In this document: piece by piece, positions 41,101-55,013 of the stretch
Position numbering within the stretch: the stretch's first letter is position 1
How the letters are laid out: each line of letters begins with the position of its first letter
Assembly: GCA_039621445.1 (NCBI GenBank)
Contig: CP154956.1
Span: 77,372,474 to 77,436,473, forward strand
Source: Euglena gracilis
Taxonomy: Eukaryota > Euglenida > Euglenophyceae > Euglenales
Direction: 5' to 3'
Length of the DNA: 64,000 nucleotides
Notes under the pieces: model-generated
The model's input: only the letters and a program-made list of their open reading frames with translations
Database searches by the model: none
Told to the model about the DNA's origin: nothing
Made by a program: the position numbers and the translations under genes

Positions 41101-44100
41101 TTCCTGTTCTTTTGTTTCCATTGCTTTTATATTTATATTTTGATTTGAGTTTTGATTTTTGTGCTTCAGTTTTCTTTCTTTCTTTATTAATTCTTGGGCG
41201 ATTTTTAGGTCGAAGAAAAAATCTGACCTAAAAACCGGTGCCACAGAAATGCAACAGGGCCGGAGGGCCCACACACCAGGATGGCGGTGGTAGTTAACGA
41301 AACCATTCACATTTTTCTTGGGGTTGTTGTATGAAGAATGACCCCCCAGTTGCCTGTTTAACCTTCCTTTTCAAATTCCCACACATGCCAGAGGCTGCGA
41401 GATTTGAGGTTTGCAAGCATCCAAAATCCACAGGGAGGGGGAAGACACTGATGAAGATGAGGATACGAAGCGACTTGTTCACCGTCAGACATTCCCACCA
41501 GAGAGAAACCTCCCTGTCGCCCATCCCGAGGGGATTCCCTGCGGGGATGATGATGTGCGGATGAGGAAGGGAGGTACCAGGCAGTGGCCAGATTTCCAAA
41601 AAAATGTAACAAGAATGAAACCCGATGTTGTCAGTGCGAATGGCTACCTTTCGTCTCAAATCGCAGTTTGATGGACTCCCATGCTGTCGAAAATGCTGTC
41701 GAAGGAAGTAATTCGATGTGGAAACCAGTCCTTCAGAGGAGCATGGAAAGCCATCCTAAATTCCCTTTAGGGCTGGGAATCCATGTGCAGAAGTAAATAT
41801 ACCGCTGGCATCGAACTTCTGGATGGTTTCGTTTTCTTTGAATGCTTCTAATAACGGCCGCCCAGCATCCTCGGGGAGGTACATCACTGCAGAAGAGTCG
41901 GTTTCGATAAATACTCTCCGATTCCGAGGAATCAGCAATTGAAAACAGGCTTGCCAAATATACACATCAAAGATGCCGTGCTGCTTGTACAGCAAAACAG
42001 AGAAAACGGTCTCCAACACATCCATTAATATTAATATCAGTATTGGTATTAATATTAATATTAGCATTAGCATTAGTATTAATATTAATACTTGTGCCAG
42101 TAAGAGTAACTATTAATATTATGAGTTGTTTCACATAAGCATTAGTGATATAATAAAAATATCAGTATTGACATTGGGATACTCGTGGGACATTAGGATA
42201 CTCAAGTTGGTGTCAATGCCAGCATTGTAGCATTATCATTGGTCTTATTAATTCGAGGTTGTTATTGTGGCTTTGTTTATACTGTTTGCTTCAGTTTGCT
42301 TAAAAAAAAAGTGTTATGGACTTTTGATGAATCCCCAAAATTGGACCCTCCCCTAAATAAGGACTTATTGTGTGGTCTGTTGTTGGAAACCTTTGGGGGA
42401 GGGTAATAATTCTGAGGTCATGTGTGTAGTTGTTTTGGCTTGTGTTTGGGGGTTTTTTGATCGATCTGGGCGCTTAAAAAATCATTTGCGGGTTCCCCAA
42501 AGCACAAATACTTCCGTTCGCTTCACACCACGTGTAAATTAATTAAGAATGAAATGATAGCAATAGCAATGATATTGGGTCTCAAAAAAAATCAAAAATA
42601 TTGAAATATTTTTCCTAAATTTGAGACTCCGAATATATTACTCATATATTTTTAGTATTTTTTCAGGAAATTCGTCACTGTCCCCAGTGCTTCGTGCCAT
42701 CGGGGTCTGAAACATTGTATTTTTTTGCTTGATCGGCCCGGAGGAGGTCCGTATTGCATTGCAGAAACATAATTTCAGTCGCTGATCACTCACAAAAAAA
42801 ATATGATAACCAGTGCAGACAAAAATTACGGGAAAAAATGCAGAATCTGGGAGGTTTTTCCCGAATTTTTGTCTCCCGTAATTTTTGTCCGGACTGCACG
42901 TGTGTGTGTGTGTGTGTGTGTGTGCGTGCGTGTGTGCGTGCGTGCGTGTGTGTGCGCGCGCGTGTAAGTGCCAGTGGAAGCAGGGTTGGGTTGGCAGGTT
43001 GCGGAGAGGAACCCAGACTGGACCGAAAAATTGCAAAGTGCGGAAATTTTTTATAAGGGGGTCAAAATAGCCCAAAATGGCACTTTTGAGTGGTTTTTTT
43101 GGTTTTTCATTTCAGATTTTGGCAAAAAAATGCCAATCCAGCTGCACCCCCCCCCCAGATGTTGGCTGGACCCCCCACGCCCGGGTTCCAGCCAGCACCT
43201 GGGGGGGGGTCCAGCCCTCCCGATCACCTTTTTTTCCCCAACCAGCAGTCAGCCCCCAAGCACCGGGGGGGGGGGGAGCACCCCCAAGCACCTTTTTCCA
43301 GACAGTAGCTTTTCCACCTGGCCCGCCCCCCCCCCCCCAGGTCCTCAAGAAACCCCTGATCCTCTGATCCTACAAACCTGTCACTTTGGCAGCCTTGGAC
43401 ATAAGCTTGGACATAAGCTTTTTGTGTCGGTGTGCGTATATGGTTTTTGGGAGTCAGGTATTGTTGTTCTCAAAAAAAATGTCGATTTTTGCAAACGAAC
43501 ACACCGACAAAAGAAAAATCCCCAAGTTTGCGAGTTTGGCCGCCTAAGAATCAGTTACTCGAGGGGGAAAAAACAATCCCCCCCCCCCCCGGCCAGTGAC
43601 ATCGGGCCTGTGGCAAGGGACAAGAAACCTGTTCATTTGGGGGCCATACCGCTCAAGGTGGACCCCTCGACGAGGTTGCGCTTGATGGCGCGGCACAATT
43701 TGGCGAAGCCCGTGCCGGCAACCTTTCCCAGGTTGGTTCCTGTGGTGCAGAAGGGCCAGAAGGGTGCAATAATCCAGTCATCATTTGGAACAGCTGGGCA
43801 TGGCGCTGCTGAATGGAGCGGCACCGTTTGAAAGAAAAAATGGGCTGGGGCAAGCGAGCGCACCGGACAGGTTCCACATTGTCTTTGTGTCCTTCAATGG
43901 ATTCGGCACTGCGAGAGAAATAAGAAATGAGAGTGAAATAGAAATAGGGGATGCGAGAGGTGCAGGGGAGGGGGTGACGGGGCCCGGAAGCAAGAAAGTT
44001 CAGAAGGGGGGGGCAAGGTGAAGAGGGAGAGTTCTCGCCGACTCCCTCCTTCGTCTGGCCCACCCTGCTGCTGAGGTGTCTCGACCCACCTCTTTTGACT

Positions 44101-44392
44101 TTTGCCGAAGCCTCTCACTTGCGGAGATTTGAGAGAAGGGTGAACCGTCTGGTTCTCCCTCTGGAGGGCACGACTTCGGCCGGAGGGCGATCGCTTGGCG
44201 GGCGCCAACGACCTCTCACCCACCCCCGACCAAACCCGCGGCTGCGTCCCTGCTCCGGGCTCCGTGCCACGGTGACGTTAAGCCCCCAAACAGACACACC
44301 ACACTGTGGCCGCACACCAACCGTGTCACAGGGCTGACCGAACCCGGCACACTTTTGGGCCTGTACTTCGGTTTAGCGGCCGCCGCCAGCAT
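36741..44392 (-). CDS. RNI-type leucine-rich-repeat gene, one repeat per exon (copy 1)
   Basis: Minus-strand exons, 5' to 3': start exon from ATG 44392 (MLAAAAKPKYRPKSVPGSVS; end uncertain near 44,318), then 43908-43825, 43739-43650, 41886-41803, 41538-41449, 40427-40343, 39513-39430, 37215-37132 and 36803-36741. The LRR exons are mostly 84 nt (two are 90, the last about 63), have AG acceptors and GT donors, and share one phase, so each encodes one repeat of the RNI/NLRC3 pattern NxIxDxGAxxLAxALxxNxSL. Examples are NRITDKGAAALAAALKVNST and NLIGDGGAEAIADALRVNTS. Such repeats form a curved protein-binding scaffold. The exon at 40,343-40,427 is 85 nt, one base longer than its duplicate, which breaks the frame. 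Exons between the start exon and 43,908 may be missing from this model. Confidence 0.7.
38128..38168. repeat. CA microsatellite
   Basis: (CA)n, shorter in the right duplicate (50,236-50,262). Confidence 0.9.
42899..42964. repeat. GT/GC microsatellite
   Basis: (TG)n with CG interruptions; the right duplicate (54,953-55,048) is longer. Confidence 0.9.
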
Positions 44393-46880
44393 GGCGGAGG
44401 CCCCGGGCCCCCCGCCGTGGCCGGGCCGCCGGCGGAGCAGCGCTGCGGCGGCGGCCCCACAGAGCCCCGCCAGGGCCACCAATGGCGCGGGGAGCGTGGG
44501 CGGAAAAGCGGTGGCGTGCGGAAGGGGCGGGCCGGGAACGGCGGGCGGCGCCGGCGCGGGGAGGGGGTGCGGGCAGGGGCTGGCAGGCCGGGGGGGGGGT
44601 GGGGGGAAAGGGGACCCTCGACCTGAACTGGGACCCTAGTACGATGCTGCCCCCCCCCCCCCAGGGCAGAAGGGAAGGCCTGGTGGGGGGGATGGGGAGG
44701 TGGGAGGGGTGGTTGATTCCCCACCACACCCACCACAGCATTTTCACAGATTTCCACCCGGCGCCGAAGGCACCGGGAGAATTTCTTTTGGGGGGGGGTC
44801 GAAAATTGGTGCTCCCGGAAATACGGGAAGAGGTGGGGGGGGGTGGTCAACCCCCCCCCCCCACCACCACCACCCTGGCTGTTTGGCTGATTCCCGTTCT
44901 GCCCCCCCCCCCCTTAGTTGCACTGCCCCCCCCCCCCCCCGCCCCGCCCCCGCTGCCCACCCAGCGGCCCCCTGGACGGTGCCGCGGCTGCCGAGCCACG
45001 CGGGGGTGGAGGGGGGCGGGCATCTGCGGGCGGGCGGGCAGCCCAGACGAGCACGCCACTGCCACCGGCGAAGGAAGCGGAACACCGGTGTGTGGCATGA
45101 CGAAGGGTTGCTCCGAATGAAATGTGGTGAGTTTTGGTGTTGCCACCCTCCCCCTTCCCACTTCCACCTCCATCCGTATGACTCCTCCTTGGTGTTTGGC
45201 AACAATGAATTTTTTTGGTGATCCCCAAGCGCTGCTCAAGAAAAAAAATTCAATTGATTTTCGAAAACATTCTTTGTGAACCGGCCACAAAATCAAATCA
45301 AATTCAAATCCTCTTGTACTTACTTTCCAGCTCTGATCCCCAAAAATCATCTGATTATCCAGAGCAGGGATTTCTTAAAGACCACGGGATGCCTCCGTCG
45401 GCTCGCTGGAAAAAGCTACCGGCTGGAGGCTGGAAGCCATTCAATTCTATCATTGTGCAATTGGCCAACTCAAGCAGCTGAAGATGGCCAAGCAAACTTC
45501 CAATAGCGGGCAGTTTTCCATTTCGGAGTGCAGTCCCGGGATAACCAAAGCATCAATTATACGCCTAACCTTCGGAAACACGGTTGCTGGAAAAAAACCA
45601 GACAACTCAGAGGCAAACCTCAATCAACGGCATGGTGCGAGCACGTGGCACTTGCAGCACTTCCTGGAGGGGGGGGGGTGCATTGAGGGGTTGGCTGAAT
45701 GTGTGTCGGCAGACCAATTGCGCAGAGAGGGGAGGTGTTGGACACCAACGGTCCGTCTCTCCACCGCAACGACCATCAGGAATCCAGCCCAGCCAAACAT
45801 GGCCTGACTTCCAGGCTTCCGTTGCCAACCCAGGGTTATGGGTGCCGTCAGCCTGCCCAGGTTGGGGGGGGGATAATTGACACCTGGAAGCCATCAGAAA
45901 AATGGTGGAAAATTGCGGAAATTGTGGAAAATTGAGGGAAAATTGACGTTGGGAATATACACATTTCTGCTGGAGGGGACTGAGAAAGTTTTGACCCCCT
46001 CAATTATTTTTTATTAATGGACAATTTGAGTCGTCATGCTGATCCCAAAAATATGGCATTTGTTTGCCAAAAAATGAAGCATGACAAAAAATTGACCCAT
46101 ATGGGAAAATCTGGTCCAAATTCAAAATTTTTCTATGTCGAAATTGTTTCCCAGCAAACCTCAAGGAAAAACACAAAAATTGCACAGGTTGGCAATCTTG
46201 CCAAAATTTTGCCAAATTTTCGCCAAAATTGGGAGTGCAAATTGGGAATGCAAACAAATGAAAAAAAAAGCACTTGTGTTGCCCCCTTGCCTTGTGAATC
46301 ATTTGGGACCAGAATTCATTGCACCTTCAATTTACAAGTTTGTGTGGAAAATTTTGGATAGCAAAAGATGCGTAAAAATTTGTGGAAATTAGAAAAAAAA
46401 TGCGGAAAATTGAGAAAATTGCAGTAATTGCGGATGTCTCTTATCCCCCCCTGACCCAGGGCCCAAGGGACCCACTTCTGGTATTTTCCTTCGAACCCCA
46501 AAAAACAGTGGGGCTGAATCCCCAGGTACCCCCCCCTTGGCACGATCAGAGATGGCGTGGTCACACACCTGAGAGGGCAACACCAGGGAACGTGTGCCTC
46601 GCTGAAGCAGGAGAGCGATGCAGCTGCAGAGCAACGCACAGAGGAGGAGGCCGGGGCGAAGAGGGCCATGGGATCGCCCGAGGGTGGGAGGGCCGGGCGG
46701 CATGCCGAGGAACACCATGCGTCTGTCGCACAGGCAAGAGCATGGGGTTTCAAACGCTAGGAGGGTATGGACATGGGTACATGGCACCACACCCATACAG
46801 GCCAGGGGGAGTACCTTTGAGGGTCACCAAGAACCAGGTTTGCTCTTTGCTTGCGATGCAGAACCTTGCTTCCACCCTCG

Positions 46881-46914
<34 letters not shown>

Positions 46915-48136
46915 CCCAGTGCGCCAGCCGTTTGGTATCCCAAAACGACCAAACAAATCTGATGTTGTTGGGGATGAATATGCGGACCAAAATTCAAACA
47001 AGAAACAGGCCTAAAAGGTGCGAGAATCAAGCTGATCTCTCCAGCAACCAAGGAACCACATTCGTCCGCCAAATCTCCAAAGGGGTCCATCCGCTATAAA
47101 TTCCCCAAATGGGACCATCGCACCCTGTACACTGCATGGGGCCTTCAATCAGGCTTCTTTAACCAACCCCGGGGTGTCAACAGCAGGCACCCCACCCCCC
47201 CCCCCCAGGGTCAGTTTTGGGGCCCAGGCCGGCCCAGCCAATTTTCTCTTGGCACTGTGGCGCCTTCGGCACCGGTTGGGGGGGGGGGTGTTACCGCACG
47301 ACCCACCCCAAACCCAACCTCCAGGAGGTTGGAAAAGCCCGACCCCTTGCCTGCCCATCATGCATCTCTTTAGTCCCAGGGGGTTGCTGGGCTAGAGCTA
47401 GAAATACGGGCTGGTTAGCCCCCTCTGGGGGGACTGGACCCTGGCAGGACCTGAGCCAGGCCGGGCTGGGCCCAAATCGGACAATTGCCCCCAAAATCAC
47501 CCGGAAAACACAGCTGCGAAAAAAATGAGCATCATGAGAACCCCCCCCCCCCCAAAAGAACGCCCCAAACCGCCCCCAGAACACCATTTTGGGCCATTAT
47601 CGGGCTGGACCCAACAAAAAAAGGCTTGCAGTCCCCCCCCCCCCCCTGCTGTGGCTGGGCTGGGCCAGAATCGGGGCTGGCTGCAGCAGCCCCCCCCCCC
47701 CTCCGGGGGGAGAGTTTTCAAGAAACGTTGATGTGATGGGCAGGACCTGTTTTGCTTCAGACCGGCCCCGCTGGTTGGAAACATCCCCAGGCCACGTGCA
47801 GAGGCGAGACACACCCACACTTCCTTTGATGTGTCACTGATTGTGATTTCAAGGAGGGCAACGAACCTGCCCTCCCTCCACAAAGCAGGCTCACGGATCA
47901 GACAACCGCATGCGAAATGAGCAAACGCTCCGGGTTTTCTGACACTGTGAAATCGTTGAGGGCGGAAGGAGATGTGGTGGAGGTATTAGCGTGTGCGCAA
48001 TAAAAAAACAAAAACACACGCATTCAACTACACATCCTAACAAATGTTTGCAACAAACAAAGTAGTATTAAAAAAAACAGGAACTCGAGGGAAGGAGACA
48101 AGGAACGAAACACACAGAAGAAAGGCACAAAAGGGG
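44393..48136. other. Between EF-hand 3' end and LRR gene start; candidate exons only
   Basis: The G/C-rich block 44,393-44,650 lies just upstream of the LRR start codon and may be promoter or 5' leader. A stretch at 46,722-46,569 (minus) has a strong acceptor (CTGTGCGACAG) and donor (CTCTCAG|GTGTGTG), but no frame is clearly protein-like. The interval also has a GT microsatellite at 46,883-46,911 and many C/G runs. No gene is called. Confidence 0.45.
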
Positions 48137-49492
48137 TCAGGCCTTTGCCACGCGCAGCATGAGAACTGCAAATTCATTGAAGGTCAACTGTCCTGGAACG
48201 TGCTTTCGCGACTGCCCAAGCACCCGTGCAATTTCTTGCTCTGTGAGACCTGAGGTTGATGTCGAAGAGTATGAGGGATAAATGAATGAATGATAAATGC
48301 AAAAGTAGCGAAATGCGAGCAAATTTGCATATATAAAAAAACCTCCATTATACCCAAAAAGAAATCGAGGGAGGCGTGCAATTGCGAGTGGGATTCCATT
48401 ATGGATCAGCGTCGGGGAGGACTGCTATCCCCTTGTCGGCATACAAATAACTCGCTCGACGATTCCAAACAAAAGAGGACTGAGGGGAACCACCCAAGTG
48501 TAGGGGTTTGGAGGGGGTTGAGGGTGAGCTCAAGGTCTTGTCCCCACTTCTGGGGGAGCAACTCCATGTTGCACCCACACCGCCCGGGTGCGTAACGCTA
48601 TGGTCGTGCCTGTGGTGCATCGGTAACCCATTGTTGCAGGAGGGCATATTTGTGGCTATTTTCCCCGTTGTGTGAACCGAATTTGTGCCAGTATTTACGC
48701 ACGGATTCTCGCTGATTCTTGACACACTAAGTTTTCAACTCCTTATACGTCCACCCCCCAAATCAGCACACAACGTGAGACAGCGTCTTTCAAATCAACA
48801 AGAAGAATGAAATTTCATCCAGCCTGTGAAACATCATATGGGGGGGGGGGACTGACAAAGGGGTTTGTGGCCCTTTTTGAGAAAATTTACATCTTGTGGC
48901 GTTCAAACCTGAGGATTTGACCTTTTGGGAACATGGTGCGCAGGTAAAAAAACAACCAAAAGTCGGGCCAATTTCCTGGTTGTCAACGTCGGCAAATAGA
49001 GCAGTTCTCACAATGAGAGGGCTGCCGAAGGGTCAAAAGATCAAAAGGGTGGGCTTGTGGGCCAGATTTGTGAAGCAGCGAAACAGTCGAACATGCACAC
49101 AGCCATGCAAAAAAGCTCATTTTCATCATCAAAAAGAAAGCGCAGGCGATTTAGTCCGCCGAAGAACAAGGGAGTGGCTGACAACAAGAAAATGAAAAAT
49201 AAAAAAATACTCTTTCCTCGGCCACCCTGTCAATCGCTGTCAAAATTAGGCTTGTGCCAATTACCTCTCCTGCATTTTCTGAGTTGACATATTGTTACAG
49301 CATCTTGATTGTTGCCGCGACGACAACAATCAAGAGGGGGGGGGTGTATCCCATAACTCAAGCACCAGCGGGGAAATCACACAAACGATGAAAAAGCCCA
49401 CACCCATGTCCTCGAAGCCTTGGTTGAGCAGCTGGAAATCCTGCATGGGGATGAACCCTCGGCCCTGCACGTCCAGCTTGTCAAAAGTTAGC
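48137..49492 (-). pseudogene. EF-hand gene copy 1, 5' truncated
   Basis: Exon 49492-49404 encodes LTFDKLDVQGRGFIPMQDFQ and exon 48249-48137 encodes GLTEQEIARVLGQSRKHVPG, LTFNEFAVLMLRVAKA and TGA. They join in frame (ATG G | GT CTC). The loop DVQGRGFIPMQD has the EF-hand shape but lacks the usual acidic residues at positions 3 and 5, and the second loop is further degenerate, so calcium binding is doubtful. The preceding exon present in the right copy (62,613-62,743) is missing here, because the duplication junction at 49,690 lies just upstream. Both exons match the right copy exactly. Confidence 0.65.
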
Positions 49493-51500
49493 CTGTGGGG
49501 TGGGGGTGGCAGCCAGGACATGAGGTGAAGCGGAATGCAAGGCATTTCTGACTTCACCTAAAGTACAGGAAGCCAGGATAAGACAACGGCACGGCACAAA
49601 ACCCCTTCTGTGTGAAAGGCACAAAAAGCCCTTCACATGCTGTCTTGGGGACGTGTCCGTGCAGAAACATTGCTCATGTGCGAAAGAGGCATTCAACAGA
49701 CCATCCCATCCCATCCCATCACACTTTCACACCCTCCCTTCTTAGACCATTAGACTCATCAATCAGATTTTTTTGGTCTATTCACTTAACATAATGAACT
49801 CCTTTTTCTCTTACTATAAACTCCTTCCACAAAAATATGCGACAAATGTGGCGGGACAATCTTGAAAACCTCAAATTAGGCGCTAAATATGTGCAGAATA
49901 TCCAAAATATGCCCTCTTTTGGTCAAAAATGTGAAAAATGCACAAAATATGCAAAAAATTGCGCAAAATATGCGCTCTGCACTTTTCTTTCTGCGTCCAC
50001 CAAAAAAAGTCACCTCCCGGGGGTGGGTCGGACAGGACGAAATGATTGTACATATATGCATAATGTATATATAAACATTGCCAGCAAAACTGGCAACAAC
50101 TGCGCACTCTTTGCGATTTGAAAAGAACAATCGTAAAGCCAAAACAAGCAGGGTATCACATAAGGAGAAAAATAATCACAGCACGATGGGGCCACAATTG
50201 TTTGCATTGTGGAGCCCTCGCAAATAGGTCTGTAATACACACACACACACACACACACACAGGTCTATACATATGCACGCAAATGCCATATGCATACATT
50301 TATATGGCATAAACTCCTGCGGGGTACCCCTCCCGACCGGGGACTACCCAGATGGCGAGCAAAATAAACCACTATATTTGCCCCCAAAATAAGGTGAAAT
50401 GGAAACTGAAAATAGTTACTACTGGCCGGTATCAAACTTCTTTCAACCCCAACAACAAAATAAGCTGCTCAGATAGCTCTCCTTGTCAAAAAAACTTGTA
50501 ACTTGTGGGAAAAAAAAACTCCAGTGGGGGGAGGAAATGCGTGAAACTGGACCCCAAAATATGAGCCAAAATATGTGCCAAATGTGCGAAATAGGGTGAC
50601 TATGCAAAGAAACTGGAGGAAACGTGTTGCGCAAAATGATGGCCGATCAAAGCAATCCTCTCAATCATCATCCTTTCTTAGTGCAATGAGTTGTGGTGTT
50701 GTTGGGATTTGCTGAGATTGGTCAGAACTCCCACCTCCAGAGGGCCAAAAAATGTTGCCAAGATTTGTTGGGATTTGTCGCTGGAGGTGCTTGCCCGAGA
50801 GGAATCAGGGGCTGGGGCAGGGCACGGAAAGACAAATATACAACATCATGGAGTGAACCTTATCACCTTACCCTGCTTACCGTACCTCACTAGTGAACCT
50901 TACCTTTGTTACCTTAGTTCTGTTTTAACCAATTATGATAAATTTTGCAACGGCTGCAAACCTGCCCCTGTAAATTTGGGGTGAAATGGATAGTTTTCTT
51001 TTTTAAAAAAATACTTCACTTTGGAACAGAGATTTGGCCATACATGGAAGGGGGGATTTGTCATTTCAGGGCTGGAATTCGGCCACTTGATCCGTTCAGA
51101 ACACCCACCAGGTGCTCAGTTGCAAAATCACCCACTGTGCACTTCATCACATAACAATTGCAGGGAATCTTGAGACCGAGGGGGGGGTCCCCACCCAACC
51201 ACCCCCTCCCCCCTGAGGGGGTTACTCTTTGGGGGTGGGGTCAATTCTGGGTCAATTTGTTTTTCAGCGCTTCGCGCTAAAAAAAAGTTAAAATGGCCAT
51301 AATCCCTCCTCCAGCAGGGGACCCACAAATCCCTTTGGAGTACCCACCGGGGTCAGACCTTTAATTTTTTTTCTGTATGTTGGCTACTGGTCCAACGGAA
51401 TGGGTCGTCACATCGGAGGGCATGATAAGGTCACTCTTCCATCACTGAAAAATCAGCAAATGGAAATGTTTATTTCCTGGACCGGTACCAAGCCACATAC
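49493..51500. other. Duplication junction and LRR-gene 3' flank of the right copy
   Basis: The stretch contains the end of the left copy, the junction at 49,690/49,691, and sequence matching 37.59-39.43 kb. No exon was recognised in it. It lacks equivalents of the LRR exons at 36.74-36.80 and 37.13-37.22 kb, which lie outside the duplicated unit. Confidence 0.6.
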
Positions 51501-54500
51501 ATTGCAGGTAGAGGTTGGTGACGCTGGTGTTCACCCTCAAAGCGTCGGCTATCGCCTCCGCACCACCATCCCCAATGAGATTTCCTGCAGGCCAGAGAGT
51601 CAACACTAATACAAGACATTTGCCAACTGCTCAGATTTATTTCAGTCCTGTTTTCCGTTGTTCCTGTACTGCTGTTGCTGTGGGCTGATCTGCAGGCCAG
51701 TGCGGCTGGCAGGAAGTTCTGGTGGTGGGAGGTGGTCGCCCCCCCCCAAGGTGGGAGGTTGATCCCACTCACCCACCACAGCACTGTGAAGGAGAAACTT
51801 AAATCTAAAAATCGGCGACCCCAGAAACATGGGAAGGTGGGGGGGGTTGCACCACCCTCACCAGGATGGTGTTGGGGGTGGACCCCGCACCCACTATGCC
51901 ACCATAGGGTTTGGAGGACTGGCAGAGATTCCCAAACAGCCCTGGGAGGAAAGAAGACCTGGTGACCACCCCACCCATTATGACGTGGTGCAAAGAAACA
52001 TTTCCAACAATTTTGATCGAAAATCAGCACCCTGGAAAAACGAGAGGGGGTGGGGCGTCCAAGGTTAAAGAATGCAAATTCCTGTTCAGCCCTGAGGTGG
52101 AGACCTCCTGAAACTGTCGAAACAAAATCAAGCAACAGGGTGAGACCACCATTGGCAAATCAATTAAAATTGCTTTCCAAAACCATTAAACTCTATTAAG
52201 AAGCGATTTCCATCGGCAAACAAACCTTTTAAAGAGTTTTGAGTATTTTCAAAAAATTGTACCCACAAAAACGTATTTAACCCACCTCCAGTTGATTGAA
52301 AACACCCCCAATGGTGTAACCTGACCTTCTTCGTGAGCAAACTTAAATTCCTTCAGGTTCCCTCTGGCTGAATGAATTCTCTGTTAGAAATCAACATCAC
52401 AAGGTCATACGGTACAAAAACAAAGTGGTGAGGGACGAGTTGAACTTCATCCCCTCTGCCAAAAACTCAGCACCGCGGTCTTCAATGTTGTTGTCTGCAG
52501 GAGAAACGGAACTGCGCACAGGCCGTTTTTAATATTGCCATTGGTGAAAATCAATCCTTGAGGGAACAGCTTTTGAGAAATTACACAATCTATCCAAAAT
52601 TGTGTTGGCATTAACTGTTTGCTGTGATTGCGCCTTACCATGGTTTCATGAAACTAGCCTTCTCTTGACAATCAATCAAAACTGTGTCCAAGTCGGGATT
52701 TTTGCTTTATCCTCATCAGCCCCACTCGTCCATCGGTTCCCAATCACAACTAACGATGCCTACCGAGGGCCACTTTCCCCTTCAAAAACTAGTTATTTCC
52801 GACCGGGGGGGGGTCATTGAGACACTGGGCCAAAATGGCCTATCGGCAGGTGTCGAACCCACGGGATCCGTGGGTTCCGACCTACGCTGACCAACAGTTG
52901 TCTGCCAGGAATGTATGGGAAAGACTGGTGGGCGAGCAGCCAATAGACCAATAGACCAATAGACGGGGGGGGGGGGCTCGGCAGGGACCCATTTTCGGGG
53001 GCTGATTTTATCAAAATGTTGATGGGTCAAAATTTATGGTGCTTTGTGATGAAGTGAAAGAGCAACACCCACTTGGCCCACCTTTCACCCTCTGGGGGGG
53101 GTCCGGACCCATCACGTTATGTCGGCCACCAGGATCAGTTGCGCACCAGATTCCTGTTCTTTTGTTTTCATTGCTTTTATATTTATATTTTGATTTGAGT
53201 TTTGATATTTTATTTTTGTGCTTCAGTTTTCTTCTTTATTATTCTTGGGCGATTCTTAGGTCGAAGAAAAAATCTGACCTAAAAACCGGTGCCACAGAAA
53301 TGCAACAGGGCCCGGAGGGCCACACATCAGGATGGCGGTGGTAGTTGACGAAACCATTCACATTTTTCTTGGGGTTGTTGTATGAAGGATGACCCCCCAG
53401 TTGCCTGTTTAACCTTCCTTTTCAAATTCCCACACATGCCAGAGGCTGCGAGATTTGAGGTTTGCAAGCATCCAAAATCCACAGGGAGGGGGAAGACACT
53501 GATGAAGATGAGGATACGAAGCGACTTGTTCACCGTCAGACATTCCCACCAGAGAGAAACCTCCCTGTCGCCCATCCCGAGGGGATTCCCTGCGGGGATG
53601 ATGATGTGCGGATGAGGAAGGGAGGATACCAGGCAGTGGCCAGATTTCCAAAAAAATATAACAAGAATGAAACCCGATGTTGTCAGTGCGAATGGCTCCC
53701 TTTCGTCTCAAATCGCAATTTGATGGACTCCCATGCTGTCGAAAATGCTGTCGAAGGAAGTAATTCAATGTGGAAACCAGTCCTTCAGAGGAGCATGGAA
53801 AGCCATCCTAAATTCCCTTTAGGGATGGGAATCCATGTGCAGAAGTAAATATACCGCTGGCATCGAACTTCTGGATGGTTTCGTTTTCTTTGAATGCTTC
53901 TAATAACGGCCGCCCAGCATCCTCGGGGAGGTACATCACTGCAGAAGAGTCGGTTTCGATAAATACTCTCCGATTCCGAGGAATCAGCAATTGAAAACAG
54001 ACTTGCCAAATATACACATCAAAGATGCCGTGCTGCTTGTATAGCAAAACAGAGAAAACGGTCTCCAACACATCCATTAATATTAATATCAGTATTGGTA
54101 TTAATATTAATATTAGCATTAGCATTAGTATTAATATTAATACTTGTGCCAGTAAGAGTAACTATTAATATTATGAGTTGTTTCACATAAGCATTAGTGA
54201 TATAATAAAAATATCAGTATTGACATTGGGATACTCGTGGGACATTAGGATACTCAAGTTGGTGTCAATGCCAGCATTGTAGCATTATCATTGGTCTTAT
54301 TAATTCGAGGTTGTTATTGTGGCTTTGTTTACACTGTTTGCTTCAGTTTGCTTAAAAAAAAACTGTTATGGACTTTTGATGAATCCCCAAAATTGGACCC
54401 TCCCCTAAATAAGGACTTATTGTGTGGTCTGTTGTTGGAAACCTTTGGGGGAGGGTAATAATTCTGAGGTCATGTGTGTAGTTGTTTTGGCTTGTGTTTG

Positions 54501-54948
54501 GGGGTTTTTTGATCGATCTGGGCGCTTAAAAAATCATTTGCGGGTTCCCCAAAGCACAAATACTTCCGTTCGCTTCACACCACGTGCAAATTAATTAAGA
54601 ATGAAATGATAGCAATAGCAATGATATTGGGTCTCAAAAAAAAATCAAAAATATTGAAATATTTTTCCTAAATTTGAGACTCCGAGTATATTACTCATAT
54701 ATTTTTAGTATTTTTTCAGGAAATTCGTCACTGTCCCCAGTGCTTCGTGCCATCGGGGTCTGAAACATTGTATTTTTTTGCTTGATCGGCCCGGAGGAGG
54801 TCCGTATTGCATTGCAGAAACATAATTTCAGTCGCTGATCACTCACAAAAAAAATATGATAACCAGTGCAGACAAAAATTATGGGAAAAGATGCAGAATC
54901 TGGGAGGTTTTTCCCCAATTTTTATCTCCCATAATTTTTGTCCGGACT

Positions 54949-55013
<65 letters not shown>

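Larger units (their letters stand above)
37589..49690. repeat. Tandem duplication, left copy
   Basis: This stretch matches 49691 to about 62462 almost base for base. It starts TTCAACAGACCATCCCATCC, and the same words follow directly at the junction 49,690/49,691. It includes the LRR gene except its last two exons, and the 3' part of the EF-hand gene. Differences are single bases, homopolymer and microsatellite lengths, and one segment of about 600 bp. Confidence 0.95.

Noticed and set aside
42899-42964. Cys-Val repeat reading frames over GT microsatellites
   Set aside because: These are dinucleotide repeats read as protein, and they vary in length between the two copies.
44390-44640. Plus-strand alanine/glycine-rich reading starting MAEAPGPPP
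   Set aside because: Differences between the duplicate copies include amino-acid changes in this frame, whereas the opposite-strand frame from 44,392 shows only silent ones.
45480-45590. Possible additional LRR exon (minus strand, TVFPKVRRIIDALVIPG)
   Set aside because: The right copy differs by two single-base indels and the donor does not keep the uniform LRR phase, so coding is not supported.
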